DNA from: Rhizobium mesoamericanum STM3625
GTDB lineage: Bacteria > Pseudomonadota > Alphaproteobacteria > Rhizobiales > Rhizobiaceae
Assembly: GCF_000312665.1 (NCBI RefSeq)
Contig: NZ_HF536772.1
Span: 1,720,753-1,784,752, forward strand
DNA length: 64,000 nt
Reading direction: 5' to 3'
Shown: positions 29,011 through 38,870 of the stretch, piece after piece
How the letters are laid out: each line of letters opens with the position of its first letter
How positions within the stretch are numbered: position 1 is the first letter of the stretch
Program-made: the position numbers and the translations under genes
Notes under the pieces: model-generated
Databases searched by the model: none
What the model was told of the DNA's origin: nothing
The model's input: the letters and a program-made list of their open reading frames with translations, nothing else

Positions 29011-30270
29011 ATGGCGTCGGCTTTCTTATCGATTGTCAAAAAAATCGTCCGTACGGGTAATTTGAAACTCACTCTCGCCAATGGCGAAACGCATATGGTT
29101 GGAGACGGCAGCGGTGAACTGGTTGCCGTCCGCGTTGCCGACGAGGAAGCGGAAAGACTGATCCGCCGCGACCCGACCCTCAAACTCGGCGAAATGTACA
29201 TGGACGGCCGGTTCATTCTCGAACAGGGCAACATCTACGATTTTCTGGCGATGGTGAAACAAAACACCACCAACGAGATCTTCGATATCCCGATGGCCGC
29301 CCTTCTGATCGGTCGCATTGCCCTTCAGCAGCTGAAAAGCCGCCTTCCGGTCAATCGCAACAAGCGCAACGTCGCTCACCACTACGACCTGTCGGAACGT
29401 CTGTTCGAGCTGTTCCTCGACGAAGACTGGCAATACTCCTGTGCCTATTACAACCCACCGGGCATTAGTCTGGAGGAGGCGCAGGTCGCCAAGAAGCGGC
29501 ACATCGCTGCGAAGCTGCTTTTGCAGCCGAACCAGCGCGTTCTTGAAATCGGCTCCGGCTGGGGTGGCATGGGGATGTACCTAGCTGAAGCGACCCCCGG
29601 CCTCGATCTAACGGGCATCACGCTCAGTGAGGAGCAGCTGAAAATCTCGCGGCAGCGTTCAAAAATGCGCGGTTTGACCGATCGCGTCCGCTTCGAGCTG
29701 CAGGATTACCGGACGATGACCGGTCAGAAGTTCGATCGTATTGTATCGGTCGGCATGTTCGAGCATGTTGGCATTGGCAATTTCGACAAGTTCTTCAAGA
29801 AGGTGCACGAACTCCTGGCTGATGACGGCGTCATGGTCCTGCATTCAATCGCTCGACCGAAACCAAGTTTTGCGACCAACGCCTTCATCGAGAAGTACAT
29901 CTTCCCCCAAGGCTACATTCCCTCTATCGGCGAAACGTTGCCGCCGATTGAGAGGGCCGGTTTGTTGATCCGGGATGTCGAAGTCCTGCCGCTGCATTAT
30001 GCCTATACGCTCCGTCACTGGCGCGAGCGTTTTGTGGCGAACAAAGCCGCGGCTGTCGCGCTCTATGACGAACGCTTCTTCCGCATGTGGGAATTCTATC
30101 TGGCCGGCTCGGAAATGGGGTTCCGCTGGGACGAACTCTTCATCATGCAGATCCAGATTTCGAAGAACCAGTATTCGACGCCTGATAATCGCAACTACAT
30201 TGCTGCGGCGGAGACGAAGCTGAAAGAGTTCGAGGCGACGCGCGCGCCGCTCGAAAAGGTTATACTCTGA
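29011..30270 (+). CDS. cfa: Cyclopropane-fatty-acyl-phospholipid synthase
   Basis: Cfa moves a methylene group from SAM to unsaturated acyl chains of membrane phospholipids, which hardens membranes in stationary phase and acid stress. The 419-aa protein has the SAM-binding VLEIGSGWGGMGMYLAE near residues 178-194, the family's HHYDLS near 123, QYSCAYY and the VGMFEHVGIGNFD segment. Length and layout are normal for the full two-domain form. The 136-base leader holds a GC-rich hairpin but no operator I recognise. Confidence 0.95.
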   Translation: MASAFLSIVKKIVRTGNLKLTLANGETHMVGDGSGELVAVRVADEEAERLIRRDPTLKLGEMYMDGRFILEQGNIYDFLAMVKQNTTNEIFDIPMAALLIGRIALQQLKSRLPVNRNKRNVAHHYDLSERLFELFLDEDWQYSCAYYNPPGISLEEAQVAKKRHIAAKLLLQPNQRVLEIGSGWGGMGMYLAEATPGLDLTGITLSEEQLKISRQRSKMRGLTDRVRFELQDYRTMTGQKFDRIVSVGMFEHVGIGNFDKFFKKVHELLADDGVMVLHSIARPKPSFATNAFIEKYIFPQGYIPSIGETLPPIERAGLLIRDVEVLPLHYAYTLRHWRERFVANKAAAVALYDERFFRMWEFYLAGSEMGFRWDELFIMQIQISKNQYSTPDNRNYIAAAETKLKEFEATRAPLEKVIL

Positions 30271-30325
30271 TCAGCCGGGAAGGTGCGGCAGAAACCGTGC
30301 CTTCCTTATCGAGAGGGGTCGACAC

Positions 30326-30907
30326 ATGAGCAATGAATTTCCCGAGATTTATCTCGTGCGCCACGGCGAAACCGAGTGGAGCCTGTCCGGCCGGCACACC
30401 GGCCGCAGCGACATTCCTTTGACCGAAAACGGTGAGGCGGCGGCGCGCCGCGTCGGTCCGCGTCTCGCGGGCAAGAGTTTCGACGCCATATGGTCTAGCC
30501 CGTCGCAGCGCGCCCGCAACACCTGTGAACTCTCCGGCTTCGGTGCCGGCGCGGTGATCAAGGACGCCCTGGCCGAATGGGACTACGGCGCCTATGAAGG
30601 CATCACCTCCAAGGAAATACATGCGAGTCGACCTGGCTGGCAGCTATTTCGTGATGGCTGTCCGAACGGTGAGATGGCAGTCGATGTCGGTGCACGGGCA
30701 GATCGGATCATATCGGAGCTTCGGCAGGCAAATGCCCCGATCCTGATCTTCTCCAGCTCTCATTTTCTGCGCGTCCTGGGTGCCCGCTGGCTCGGCCTGC
30801 CACCGACGGACGGCGCGCGCTTCATCTTGGACACGACGAGCATCAGCGTTCTCGGCTACGAGCACGATGTGACAGAGCCAGTCATCCGACGGTGGAATGG
30901 AATTTAA
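30326..30907 (+). CDS. Histidine phosphatase family protein
   Basis: A 193-aa member of the phosphoglycerate-mutase-like superfamily. The catalytic RHGE is at residues 12-15 (YLVRHGETEWSL), with SSPSQRARNTCEL and the acid motif LAEWDYGAYEGIT. The second catalytic His is in FSSSHFLRVLGARWLG. The family covers sugar- and nucleotide-phosphatases as well as mutases; the short length and context point to a phosphatase, but the substrate is unknown. Confidence 0.9.
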   Translation: MSNEFPEIYLVRHGETEWSLSGRHTGRSDIPLTENGEAAARRVGPRLAGKSFDAIWSSPSQRARNTCELSGFGAGAVIKDALAEWDYGAYEGITSKEIHASRPGWQLFRDGCPNGEMAVDVGARADRIISELRQANAPILIFSSSHFLRVLGARWLGLPPTDGARFILDTTSISVLGYEHDVTEPVIRRWNGI

Positions 30908-30975
30908 ACTGCGACTTTGACGAGTGGCTCCGACTCAGATTGAGTGCGTGGCAAGACGCACGGCCGGAGGGCGGG

Positions 30976-31695
30976 ATGCTACGCGAGACTTTCAGCATTA
31001 TCGGCAAAAACCGGTCCATGTATGTGGTTGTCGTCGTGGGTACTATCGCCCTTTCCCTATTCGACGAACTCTCGGGCAAAACGACCTCCAGTGGAGCAAC
31101 GAGCTTTGTGTGGAGCTATGTCTCGATGTGTGTTCAAGGGGCGGTTATTTACGACGCCCCGTTTGCCGAGGTCGGAAGGCGCGCGGGCTTCGCACGAACA
31201 TTTCCTTACTTTCTCAAGACGCTGGCCCTTCTCATCGCAGCGCTCGTCATATCGCTGCCCCTATTCATGTTTTTGCCCTCGGAGTTGGGTGTGTCTCCGA
31301 GCGTGTTGATCTTGGCTTTCGCTCTGTTGGTCGCCTATGCACTGGTACTGTCACTTTTGGGAACTTGGCCGACCTCGAGCATCACCGGCCGCGGGACCTC
31401 CCTTGTGGATGCTCTCCGGCGTGGCGCAGTTCGATTTTTCCCAACGTCTGGCCGGCTCGTTGCGGGGATGGTTCTACCTGCGATTTTGTCGATGCTGCTC
31501 GTCGTGGTTGCGTCTCAGTTCGAGGCCTCGCCATTGCTCTTGGTCGATGGAAAACCAAATATCGTCATGTTCGCGATCTCGGCTGCCGCCGCATTTCTTC
31601 AGGCGCTCGGCGTGAGCTATGCTGCGATTGTCCTTGCCTGCGACTACATTTCCAGCGAGCAAGGTGCTCCGGAGTTTGATGCTGCGGCTGCATGA
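30976..31695 (+). CDS. Polytopic membrane protein, unknown function
   Basis: A 239-aa protein with about six hydrophobic helices (for example YVVVVVGTIALSLF, TLALLIAALVISLPLFMF, LILAFALLVAYALVLSLLG and LVAGMVLPAILSMLLVVV). The start at ATG 30976 has a GGAGG five bases before it, better than the ATG at 30892, which would run into the histidine phosphatase gene. No family recognised; the amphipathic loop SLVDALRRGAVRFFPTSGRL resembles loops in other small rhizobial membrane proteins of unknown role. Confidence 0.7.
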   Translation: MLRETFSIIGKNRSMYVVVVVGTIALSLFDELSGKTTSSGATSFVWSYVSMCVQGAVIYDAPFAEVGRRAGFARTFPYFLKTLALLIAALVISLPLFMFLPSELGVSPSVLILAFALLVAYALVLSLLGTWPTSSITGRGTSLVDALRRGAVRFFPTSGRLVAGMVLPAILSMLLVVVASQFEASPLLLVDGKPNIVMFAISAAAAFLQALGVSYAAIVLACDYISSEQGAPEFDAAAA

Positions 31696-31734
31696 CGGCT
31701 TGACCCGCGCCTTGCCCGATCGCTAGATGGCGGC

Positions 31735-32694
31735 ATGCAACAGATCGGTGGAATAAACGGGCGCGTTGCGGACGCGCCTTCGAACAACTGGGTTTACCGG
31801 ATCCTGCCTCACTGGCTCTGGCCTTATGCGCAGCTTGCGCGCTGGGATCGGCCGATCGGCTGGCAGCTACTGATGTGGCCCTGCTTCTGGTCGGCGGCGA
31901 TGGCCGCCAATGCGGCCGTCCCTCTCGGGCGGTTCTCCGGCACCCAGTTGATGTTCCATCTTGTGCTCTATTTCATTGGTTCTGTCGCGATGCGCGGGGC
32001 AGGGTGCACTTATAACGATCTCGTCGACCACAGGATTGACATGGAAGTTGCGCGCACTCGCTCGCGGCCGTTGCCATCCGGTCGGGTGACGCGAACGCAG
32101 GCCAAGGTGTTCATCGCCCTGCAGGCGCTGGTTGGGCTGCTGGTCGTTCTGCAGCTGAACTGGTTCTCGGTCATCCTCGGTATCGTTTCACTTGCCATAG
32201 TGGCGCTTTATCCTTTTGCCAAGCGCTTCACGGATTGGCCACAATTCTTCCTCGGCCTCGCCTTCTCCTGGGGCGCGTTGATGGGGTGGGCGGCGATCTT
32301 CGGCAGCCTTTCGCTTGCCCCGGTTCTCCTCTACGTCGCCTCTGTAGTCTGGACGATCGGTTACGACACTATCTACGCCCATCAGGATAAGGAAGACGAC
32401 GAGCTGATCGGTGTTCGTTCCACCGCGCGGCTTTTCGGCGACAAGACGAAACAGTGGCTCGTAGGCCTCTATGGCCTGACGCTCGTGCTTGCCTTCTGCG
32501 CCTTCGTGGTCGCCGGGGTCGGCTTGTTCGCCTATCTCGGCCTGCTCGTTGCTGCCGGTATGTTTGCGTGGCAAATCGTAACGCTGGATATCAACGACGG
32601 CCATCAATGCCTGGCCCTGTTCAAGTCGAACAATCGCGTCGGCCTGATTATCTTCCTCGGCCTTTTCTTGTCGCTGCTCGTCATCTTGCCTTAG
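31735..32694 (+). CDS. ubiA: 4-hydroxybenzoate polyprenyltransferase
   Basis: UbiA attaches the polyprenyl chain to 4-hydroxybenzoate in ubiquinone synthesis, in the inner membrane. The 319-aa protein has about eight helices and both aspartate-rich motifs: NDLVDHRIDMEVARTRSRPLPSG (NDxxD) and DTIYAHQDKEDD (DxxxD). The prenyl donor would come from the polyprenyl synthase encoded at 6592-7608. A strong terminator follows. Confidence 0.95.
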   Translation: MQQIGGINGRVADAPSNNWVYRILPHWLWPYAQLARWDRPIGWQLLMWPCFWSAAMAANAAVPLGRFSGTQLMFHLVLYFIGSVAMRGAGCTYNDLVDHRIDMEVARTRSRPLPSGRVTRTQAKVFIALQALVGLLVVLQLNWFSVILGIVSLAIVALYPFAKRFTDWPQFFLGLAFSWGALMGWAAIFGSLSLAPVLLYVASVVWTIGYDTIYAHQDKEDDELIGVRSTARLFGDKTKQWLVGLYGLTLVLAFCAFVVAGVGLFAYLGLLVAAGMFAWQIVTLDINDGHQCLALFKSNNRVGLIIFLGLFLSLLVILP

Positions 32695-32725
32695 AGCCCA
32701 GATCAGATACGGGAGACAAAAACGA

Positions 32726-32751
32726 AAAACCCGGCACGGTGGCCGGGTTTT
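32726..32751. terminator. Intrinsic terminator
   Basis: AAAACCCGGC pairs perfectly with GCCGGGTTTT around a six-base loop; A- and T-runs flank it. It separates ubiA from the convergent gene at 32772. Confidence 0.88.
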
Positions 32752-32771
32752 GTTCCTGACTGGTCGGACAC

Positions 32772-33344
32772 TCAGCTGCGAGCGATGATTTCCTTGCCCT
32801 CGATCTTCATGGCGACGCCGAGCTTGCCGGTCGTGCGGCGCACGAGGAAGCGCGGGCGGCGATTGGCGAAGTAGGAATGGCGGCGCCGTGGCTTCAATGC
32901 GCTGGTACGCAGGTCGCCGAGATGCTCTTCCAGCGCACGTGCAACGCCATCGGCCTCGACCATCAGCATCGGAATGCGGAAGGCTTCCGACCAGCTGCGC
33001 CAGTCGGCGGCAATATCCGCCAGGTCGTGAGCGACCAGCAGCGGTACGCAGAGCTCGGGGTCTTCGTGGTGAAGTTCGAGCGTCACGGTGACTTCGCCGT
33101 CGCCATGGTCGATGGCGCGGGCGGCAACGCCCTTGAAGGCGCGTTTGGGAAGTGCGATCGAAAGCGGCAGCCCGCTTGAGGGAAGAACCTTGCGCAGGAT
33201 GGCGCCACGTTCGTCGATCGTTATGCTGACGTCACTTGTGGAGTCATGGATGGCGTAGCTGACCTGCTGGGGAAAGCGAGACGGATCGAGACGCAGTGTC
33301 GTTCCAGCCCATACGGGCTTCATAACGGTGTTGTTCATGTTCAT
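32772..33344 (-). CDS. DUF6101-type conserved rhizobial protein
   Basis: A 190-aa soluble protein. The N-terminal half is beta-rich (VSYAIHDSTSDVSITIDERGAILRKVL) and contains FKGVAARAIDHGDGEVTVTLELHHEDP; the C-terminal half has an Arg-rich RRRHSYFANRRPRFLVRR. I recall this as DUF6101, widespread in Rhizobiales, with no known function; the family label is from memory. Its end is set by a strong terminator shared with ubiA. Confidence 0.75.
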   Translation of the reverse strand: MNMNNTVMKPVWAGTTLRLDPSRFPQQVSYAIHDSTSDVSITIDERGAILRKVLPSSGLPLSIALPKRAFKGVAARAIDHGDGEVTVTLELHHEDPELCVPLLVAHDLADIAADWRSWSEAFRIPMLMVEADGVARALEEHLGDLRTSALKPRRRHSYFANRRPRFLVRRTTGKLGVAMKIEGKEIIARS

Positions 33345-33637
33345 TCTACCCTTGTCTTACCTGAGAGCCGGTTTCCGGTCTTCTCCTCGGGGCTTTTCGC
33401 CCTCTATGGCTCGACAATAGGCGCCGCCTGTTCGAGACAGCTTAAAAATCGCGGTTAAGAAAACTTTGCCTCCCTGGATGGTTATCAAAACCGAAGCCGG
33501 CAAGGTTTCCGGAGGGTGAACGGGTGGTGTGCCATATTGCAACGCGGCACGGGTAAGTCTCGGGTAAGCTTTTTATAGCAAAATGACCCAAAACCAATCT
33601 GTCGTACTTTGAAGATTTTGCCGGAAAAGGGCGCATT

Positions 33638-36352
33638 ATGATCTCTGCTTCGATGGCCTATAACATGCTGACGGGCAATATGAAGCAGAGCCTGGATCGA
33701 GTTGCCTCCCAAGCAACGGTCAAGCGCGATGCTGAGTATTACAAGGACAATATCAACAAAGTCAAAGATGTAGATGATTTCCTCGGAAACTATCGGCTCT
33801 ACAGCTATGCTATGACGTCCTATGGCCTGGACGACATGACATATGCCAAGGCGTTCATGAAGAAGGTGTTGGAAAGCGATCTGACAGACCCGAACAGCTT
33901 CGCCAACAAGCTCACCGATACCCGCTACAAGGAGTTCGCTGCGGCGTTCAATTTCAATTCCCCCGCTGCGGACGCCCAGAGCGATGCACAGGAAGACGAT
34001 CTGATTGGTCTCTACACTCAATCCTTTGCGGACGAGAATAAGACGGCGGCCAGTGAGACGAGCTATTACAGCAAAGCCATCGATACAGTGCAAAACGTCT
34101 CGGATCTGGTTGGGAATAGCCGTGCCCGGGCCTATGTGCTGAAAGCCTACGGCATTGATCCGACCTACGTGTCGAAGGATTTCCTGACGCAGGTCCTGAC
34201 GAGCGACGTCAACGACCCGAACAGCTTCGTGAACGTCAACGGCAACGACAAGTACAGAGCACTCGCTGCACAGTTCAGTTTCAATGCGGATGGCACGGTG
34301 AACGGCGCGGCCCAAACGGCCGCGCAGAAAAGCACCGTCATGGAACAGTACAACCTGACAGTCCCGTCGACAGTGACGCAAGCGGCAGCCGACTATAACA
34401 AGGCTTACTACCTGTCCAAGATCGGAACGATCACGAATGTCAGCGACCTTGTAGGCGACAGCAGGCTGGCGTCTTATGTCAGAACAGCTTTCAGCATGGG
34501 TGACCTCAGCAATGCCGCCCTGAAGCTGGTGCTTACCGACGCCAACTACGCGAATACATTGGGCTATGGCGACGCCCACAGCGCGTTCAACTTTAATTCG
34601 GACGGAACGATCGATTCCGCCGCCGCCTCGTACACCGCACAAACGTCCGAGCAGATGGGCGCGATGGCCGGCATGGCGTCCGCGGCGTCGAGCTACTATC
34701 AGTCCAAGATCGTAACGGTTACCAATGTCGACGATCTGATCGCCGACCCAAAGCTGACGCGCTACATCAAGAACGCCTACGCCCTCCCGCAAACCCTGAG
34801 CGACGCCGATTTGAAGAGTGTGCTCACGGATTCGACCTATGCTGCGGCGCTTGGCTACGACAATGTTCATGCGGCCTTCAATTTCCTCGCCGACGGGACA
34901 GTCTCCGGCGCCGGTGCGCAGAGCACTGCCGAGGCTCGATCGACGAGCTCCGCCGCAAGGGCAAATCTTGACTATTTTCAAAACAAGATCGGGTCTATCT
35001 CCAACGTCGATCAACTGATCGCGGATCCAAAGCTGACGAGCCTTATCAAGGCGGCCTATCAGATACCCGCCGATATCAGTGATGCGGCTCTCAAGAGCAT
35101 TTTGACCGATCCGAGCTTTGCCTCCACCCAGGGCTTCAGCAATGTCAATGCGGCGTTCAGCTTCGCCTCCGATGGATCGGCAACAGCGGCCTCTGGCCCG
35201 CAAAGCAGCGAGCAATTGCTGTTAACCACCCAGAACTACAATGCACGCTATGATGACGTTCAAAAAGATGAAATCGACAAGGCCGTCGCCAATTACAAGG
35301 ATCGGATGAGCGACGACAACATCAAGAAGGTGGACGATTTCCTCCGTTCCAATGCTGCGGCAGATCTGAACAAGAAGAACGACGATCTGCCTGATCCCTA
35401 TCAGATGGCGCTGCGCGCCTATGGGCTCACGGAACAGGACGTGCCGCGATCGACGATGCGAAAGTTGTTGAAGAGCGACCCCTACGATCCGAACGGCTAC
35501 GTCGCCTCGTTCAAGGATGACCGCATTACCAATCTCGTCCGGGCCTTCAATTTTGGGAGTGACGGCAAGATCACGTCGGAGCTACAGGCCCTGCCGGCCG
35601 CCGTCATGGCCAAATACGCAACGGAGTATAAGTCACGCGCAACGATGGGCATGGCAGACGGGTCTCTCAAGGACAAGGCCGCAAAGGATGCGACGACCGC
35701 CGTCAAGGATTTCGCCAAGGGCATGGCCGAGGTGAAGTCACTTGACGACTTTCTGAAGAACGACAAGCTGACCAGCTTCGTGCTGAAAGCGAACGGTCTC
35801 GATCCCAAGAAATACGACAAGGCAACCCTTAAGAAGATCTTCACGTCGGACCCGTCCGATTCGAAGAGCTACTTGAACACCAAGGCAGACGCAAAGTTCA
35901 AGGAAATCGTCGCCGACTTCAACTTCGATAGCAAGGGCGAGCTGACGCGCGCCAAGATCGGGGCCATCCAGAATACCGGCGCGGAAGACCGCACCAAGCA
36001 GAACTATCTTCAGCAAACGCTCGAAACACAACAGGGCGAAAGCAATGATGGGGTTCGTCTTGCCCTCTATTTTTCCCGTAAGGCGCCTGACATTACCTCT
36101 CTCTACAGCATCCTCGGCGACAAGGCCTTGTTCCAGGTGATTACGACAACGTTCAGCCTGCCGAGCGGCATATCGAGCATGGACGTCAACAAGCAGGTCG
36201 ATCTCTTGAAGAAGTTCGTCAATCTCGACGATCTCCAGGATTCAAAGAAGGTCGACAAGTTGTTGAAGCGGTTTACTGCCATGTACGATCTGAAGAACAA
36301 CACCAGCAGCTCGCCCGCAATGACGATTTTGACTGGCGGCAAGTCGAGCTGA
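33638..36352 (+). CDS. Multi-repeat DUF1217 protein
   Basis: A 904-aa protein built of seven degenerate copies of the DUF1217 unit plus the family's C-terminal domain. The copies lie at about residues 34-108, 143-222, 257-325, 353-423, 446-515, 552-646 and 692-770; each runs YYxxKI..V..VDDLI.D.KL..Y...AY...ADLK.VLTD and ends in AFNFxxDGT. The end (about 808-904; LYFSRKAPDITSLYSILGDKALFQ) is the usual DUF1217 C-terminus. DUF1217 genes are usual in rhizobial flagellar clusters with far fewer units, so this copy is expanded and lies outside such a cluster. No signal peptide or membrane helix is seen. An export or surface role, perhaps by a flagellar-type system, is inference. Confidence 0.88.
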   Translation: MISASMAYNMLTGNMKQSLDRVASQATVKRDAEYYKDNINKVKDVDDFLGNYRLYSYAMTSYGLDDMTYAKAFMKKVLESDLTDPNSFANKLTDTRYKEFAAAFNFNSPAADAQSDAQEDDLIGLYTQSFADENKTAASETSYYSKAIDTVQNVSDLVGNSRARAYVLKAYGIDPTYVSKDFLTQVLTSDVNDPNSFVNVNGNDKYRALAAQFSFNADGTVNGAAQTAAQKSTVMEQYNLTVPSTVTQAAADYNKAYYLSKIGTITNVSDLVGDSRLASYVRTAFSMGDLSNAALKLVLTDANYANTLGYGDAHSAFNFNSDGTIDSAAASYTAQTSEQMGAMAGMASAASSYYQSKIVTVTNVDDLIADPKLTRYIKNAYALPQTLSDADLKSVLTDSTYAAALGYDNVHAAFNFLADGTVSGAGAQSTAEARSTSSAARANLDYFQNKIGSISNVDQLIADPKLTSLIKAAYQIPADISDAALKSILTDPSFASTQGFSNVNAAFSFASDGSATAASGPQSSEQLLLTTQNYNARYDDVQKDEIDKAVANYKDRMSDDNIKKVDDFLRSNAAADLNKKNDDLPDPYQMALRAYGLTEQDVPRSTMRKLLKSDPYDPNGYVASFKDDRITNLVRAFNFGSDGKITSELQALPAAVMAKYATEYKSRATMGMADGSLKDKAAKDATTAVKDFAKGMAEVKSLDDFLKNDKLTSFVLKANGLDPKKYDKATLKKIFTSDPSDSKSYLNTKADAKFKEIVADFNFDSKGELTRAKIGAIQNTGAEDRTKQNYLQQTLETQQGESNDGVRLALYFSRKAPDITSLYSILGDKALFQVITTTFSLPSGISSMDVNKQVDLLKKFVNLDDLQDSKKVDKLLKRFTAMYDLKNNTSSSPAMTILTGGKSS

Positions 36353-36367
36353 CGATCTCGAATATTT

Positions 36368-37795
36368 CTAGTCGACGCTGATGACTTTGCCAGGGTTCAT
36401 GATGCCGCCCGGGTCGAAGGCCTGCTTGATCCTGCGCATCAGGTCAATTTCGATCGCCGGACGGATCGAGGCCAATTCATCGCGCTTCAGCTGACCGATC
36501 CCATGCTCGGCGGAGATCGATCCGCCATGCGCCAGCACGAAGCCATGGACGATCTGGTTCATCTCTCGCCAGCGCGCCAAAAAGGCCTGCTTGTCGGCGC
36601 CGACCGGCTGGGAAATGTTGTAGTGAATATTGCCGTCGCCCATGTGGCCGAATGCGCAGATGCGGGCGCCGGGCATGGCGCCCATGACGGCTTCGCCGGC
36701 TTCGTGGATGAAAGCCGGGATCGCCGAAACCGGCACCGAAACGTCGTGCTTGATCGATCCGCCTTCCGGCTTTTGAGCGTCCGACATGCTCTCGCGCATG
36801 TGCCAGAGCGCCGTCTGCTGCGCGACCGAGGAGGCGATCGCCGCGTCCTGAACCAACCCGGCTTCGAAGCCTTGTTCGAGCAGGGCCGTCATCATCCGCT
36901 CCGCGGTTTCGGCTGAGTCGGATGTGGAAATATCGACCAGGACGTACCAGGGATGTGCCGATTCCAGAGGATCGCGTACGCCCTCGATATTGCGAGCGGT
37001 AATCTCGACGCCGAAGCGCGGCATGAGCTCGAAGCCGGTCAGCGAGGTACCGCAACGGCTGGACGCCAGATTGAAGAACGCAAGCGCATCCTCGACCGAG
37101 CCGAGGCCCGCGAACGCGACCTGCTTTCCAAGCGGCTGCGGAAAGAGCTTCAGCACCGCGCCGGTGATGATGCCGAGCGTGCCTTCTGCGCCGATGAACA
37201 GGTCGCGCAGGTCATATCCCGAATTGTCCTTCTTCAGGCGACGCAGGCCATTCCAGATTTCGCCGGTCGGCAGCACCACTTCGAGACCGAGGCAGAGCTG
37301 GCGCATGTTGCCATAGGCAAGCACGGCGGTACCGCCGGCGTTCGTCGAGAGATTGCCGCCGATCCGGCAAGAACCTTCGGAGCCAAGCGATAACGGGAAC
37401 AGCCTGCCATGCGCCTCTGCTGCCTTCTGCACATCCAGGAGAATCGCGCCGCCGTCGGCAACCAAGACATTGGCGACCGGATCGACGTCGCGCACCTTGT
37501 TCATGCGTTCGAGCGAAATGAGAATGTCGGACTTGCCCTCCCGTGGTGTCTGGCCTCCTACGAGACCGGTATTGCCTGTTTGCGGCACGACTGCTGTCCC
37601 GGTCTCGGTCGCGAGCTTCAGGATCGCCGACACTTCTTCGACCGACCCGGGCTTCAGGAGGAGAGGCGAGGAGCCGTGGTAAAGGCCGCGGTTTTCGACC
37701 AGATGGGGCGCGAGATCCGCTTCGCTCGAAAGCGCATGCTTCTCGCCGACGATAGCGGCGAAACGGTCGAGAAGTTCAGGGGCAAGGCTGCTCAT
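36368..37795 (-). CDS. FAD-linked oxidase (D-2-hydroxyglutarate/D-lactate dehydrogenase type)
   Basis: A 475-aa vanillyl-alcohol-oxidase-type flavoprotein. Residues 60-180 form the FAD (PCMH) domain, with PQTGNTGLVGGQTP near 80 and LGSEGSCRIGGNLSTNAGG near 137; the C-terminal cap ends with the metal-binding GHMGDGNIHYN and HGIGQLKRDEL. This combination matches D-2-hydroxyglutarate dehydrogenases and glycolate-oxidase-like proteins rather than plain GlcD. The substrate is a D-2-hydroxy acid; which one cannot be told. It follows the tsaC gene by 20 bases on the same strand, so they are likely cotranscribed. Confidence 0.9.
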   Translation of the reverse strand: MSSLAPELLDRFAAIVGEKHALSSEADLAPHLVENRGLYHGSSPLLLKPGSVEEVSAILKLATETGTAVVPQTGNTGLVGGQTPREGKSDILISLERMNKVRDVDPVANVLVADGGAILLDVQKAAEAHGRLFPLSLGSEGSCRIGGNLSTNAGGTAVLAYGNMRQLCLGLEVVLPTGEIWNGLRRLKKDNSGYDLRDLFIGAEGTLGIITGAVLKLFPQPLGKQVAFAGLGSVEDALAFFNLASSRCGTSLTGFELMPRFGVEITARNIEGVRDPLESAHPWYVLVDISTSDSAETAERMMTALLEQGFEAGLVQDAAIASSVAQQTALWHMRESMSDAQKPEGGSIKHDVSVPVSAIPAFIHEAGEAVMGAMPGARICAFGHMGDGNIHYNISQPVGADKQAFLARWREMNQIVHGFVLAHGGSISAEHGIGQLKRDELASIRPAIEIDLMRRIKQAFDPGGIMNPGKVISVD

Positions 37796-37815
37796 CGAAA
37801 CATGGTCCTTCTTGC

Positions 37816-38790
37816 TTACTCGCGTGGAGCTGCGGCGCGGCGGAGCCGATCGTTGATTGCCTCGCCAAGGCCCTCGTCGGGAATGGTTGAAAAGGCGATC
37901 GTCTTGGCACCGCTGGCATCGGCTCTCTTCATATAGTCGAAGAGGTTCGCCGCTGCTTCCGCAAGGTCCCCGTCGTGGCTGAGATTGAGGACGATCCTGG
38001 CGTCATCAGTACCGGTGATTGCGGTCTTGCCAAAGGCAATCAACGCCTCGTCGGCACCGACATACGTAGCGTCCAGCCGGACGGCTGCACCGGGCGCGTA
38101 GTGAGACGCCAACATCCCCGGCGCCTCGATAGCTGCGGAAGCCTTCTTCGATCTTAGAAGCTTTTGCCCCGCCACGCGCTCAATCTCAGTTGCCGGCAAG
38201 CCACCTGGCCGTAGGAGCTTCAGCTTGCCGTCCTCCACCTTCACGATCGTGGACTCGACTCCGACGGTGCTTGCACCGGCATCGAGGATCAGTCTGATGC
38301 GCTCGCCAAGATCAGCATCGACATGGTCGGCGCTGGTCGCGCTGATCTTGCCTGACGTGTTGGCGCTGGGTGCCGCAAGCGGCCGCCCGAAGGCGCGAAT
38401 CAGTTCGCCCGCAAAACCCTGCGGAACGCGGATACCGACTGTGTCGAGACCTGCCGTCGCCAGCGAGTGAATGGTACTCCCCTGCTTCAGCGGCAGCACG
38501 AGTGTCAGCGGGCCGGGCCAAAAGGCTTCGGCCAGCGCGCGCGAAATGGGGTCGAACTCCGCGTGCTTCTCAGCCATGGGGAGATCGGCCATATGGCAGA
38601 TCAGCGGATTGAACCGGGGGCGGCCCTTTGTCTCGTAAATGTGAGTGATCGCAATCGGGTTGGTCGCATCGGCGGCGAGCCCGTAGACGGTTTCCGTCGG
38701 GATCGCGATCGGGAAGCCTTCGCCAAGCACTGTGCAACCGGCTTCAACAGCCTGCTGCCTGTCCTTCGTGATGTCGATTGATCGTGCCAT
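37816..38790 (-). CDS. tsaC: L-threonylcarbamoyladenylate synthase
   Basis: Makes threonylcarbamoyl-AMP, the donor for the t6A37 modification of ANN-reading tRNAs. The 324-aa protein has the YrdC domain (IAIPTETVYGLAADATN, KGRPRFNPLICH, KQGSTIHSLATAGLDTVGIRVP) and the additional C-terminal Sua5 domain (PGMLASHYAPGAAVRL), so it is the long Sua5/TsaC2 form common in alphaproteobacteria. It starts the pair with the FAD-linked oxidase. Confidence 0.94.
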   Translation of the reverse strand: MARSIDITKDRQQAVEAGCTVLGEGFPIAIPTETVYGLAADATNPIAITHIYETKGRPRFNPLICHMADLPMAEKHAEFDPISRALAEAFWPGPLTLVLPLKQGSTIHSLATAGLDTVGIRVPQGFAGELIRAFGRPLAAPSANTSGKISATSADHVDADLGERIRLILDAGASTVGVESTIVKVEDGKLKLLRPGGLPATEIERVAGQKLLRSKKASAAIEAPGMLASHYAPGAAVRLDATYVGADEALIAFGKTAITGTDDARIVLNLSHDGDLAEAAANLFDYMKRADASGAKTIAFSTIPDEGLGEAINDRLRRAAAPRE

Positions 38791-38870
38791 GCGCTGCCCG
38801 GATTGCTGTCCGGCAGTCCTTATGCCTTCCCGGCGATTGGATCAATATCAGAGCGGATTGACGACGCAAA

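Noticed and set aside
33485..35215. A 576-codon open frame on the minus strand opposite the DUF1217 gene
   Set aside because: It is antisense to a convincing repeat protein; its residue pattern is Arg/Val/Gly-rich shadow sequence and it has no ribosome-binding site or family motif.
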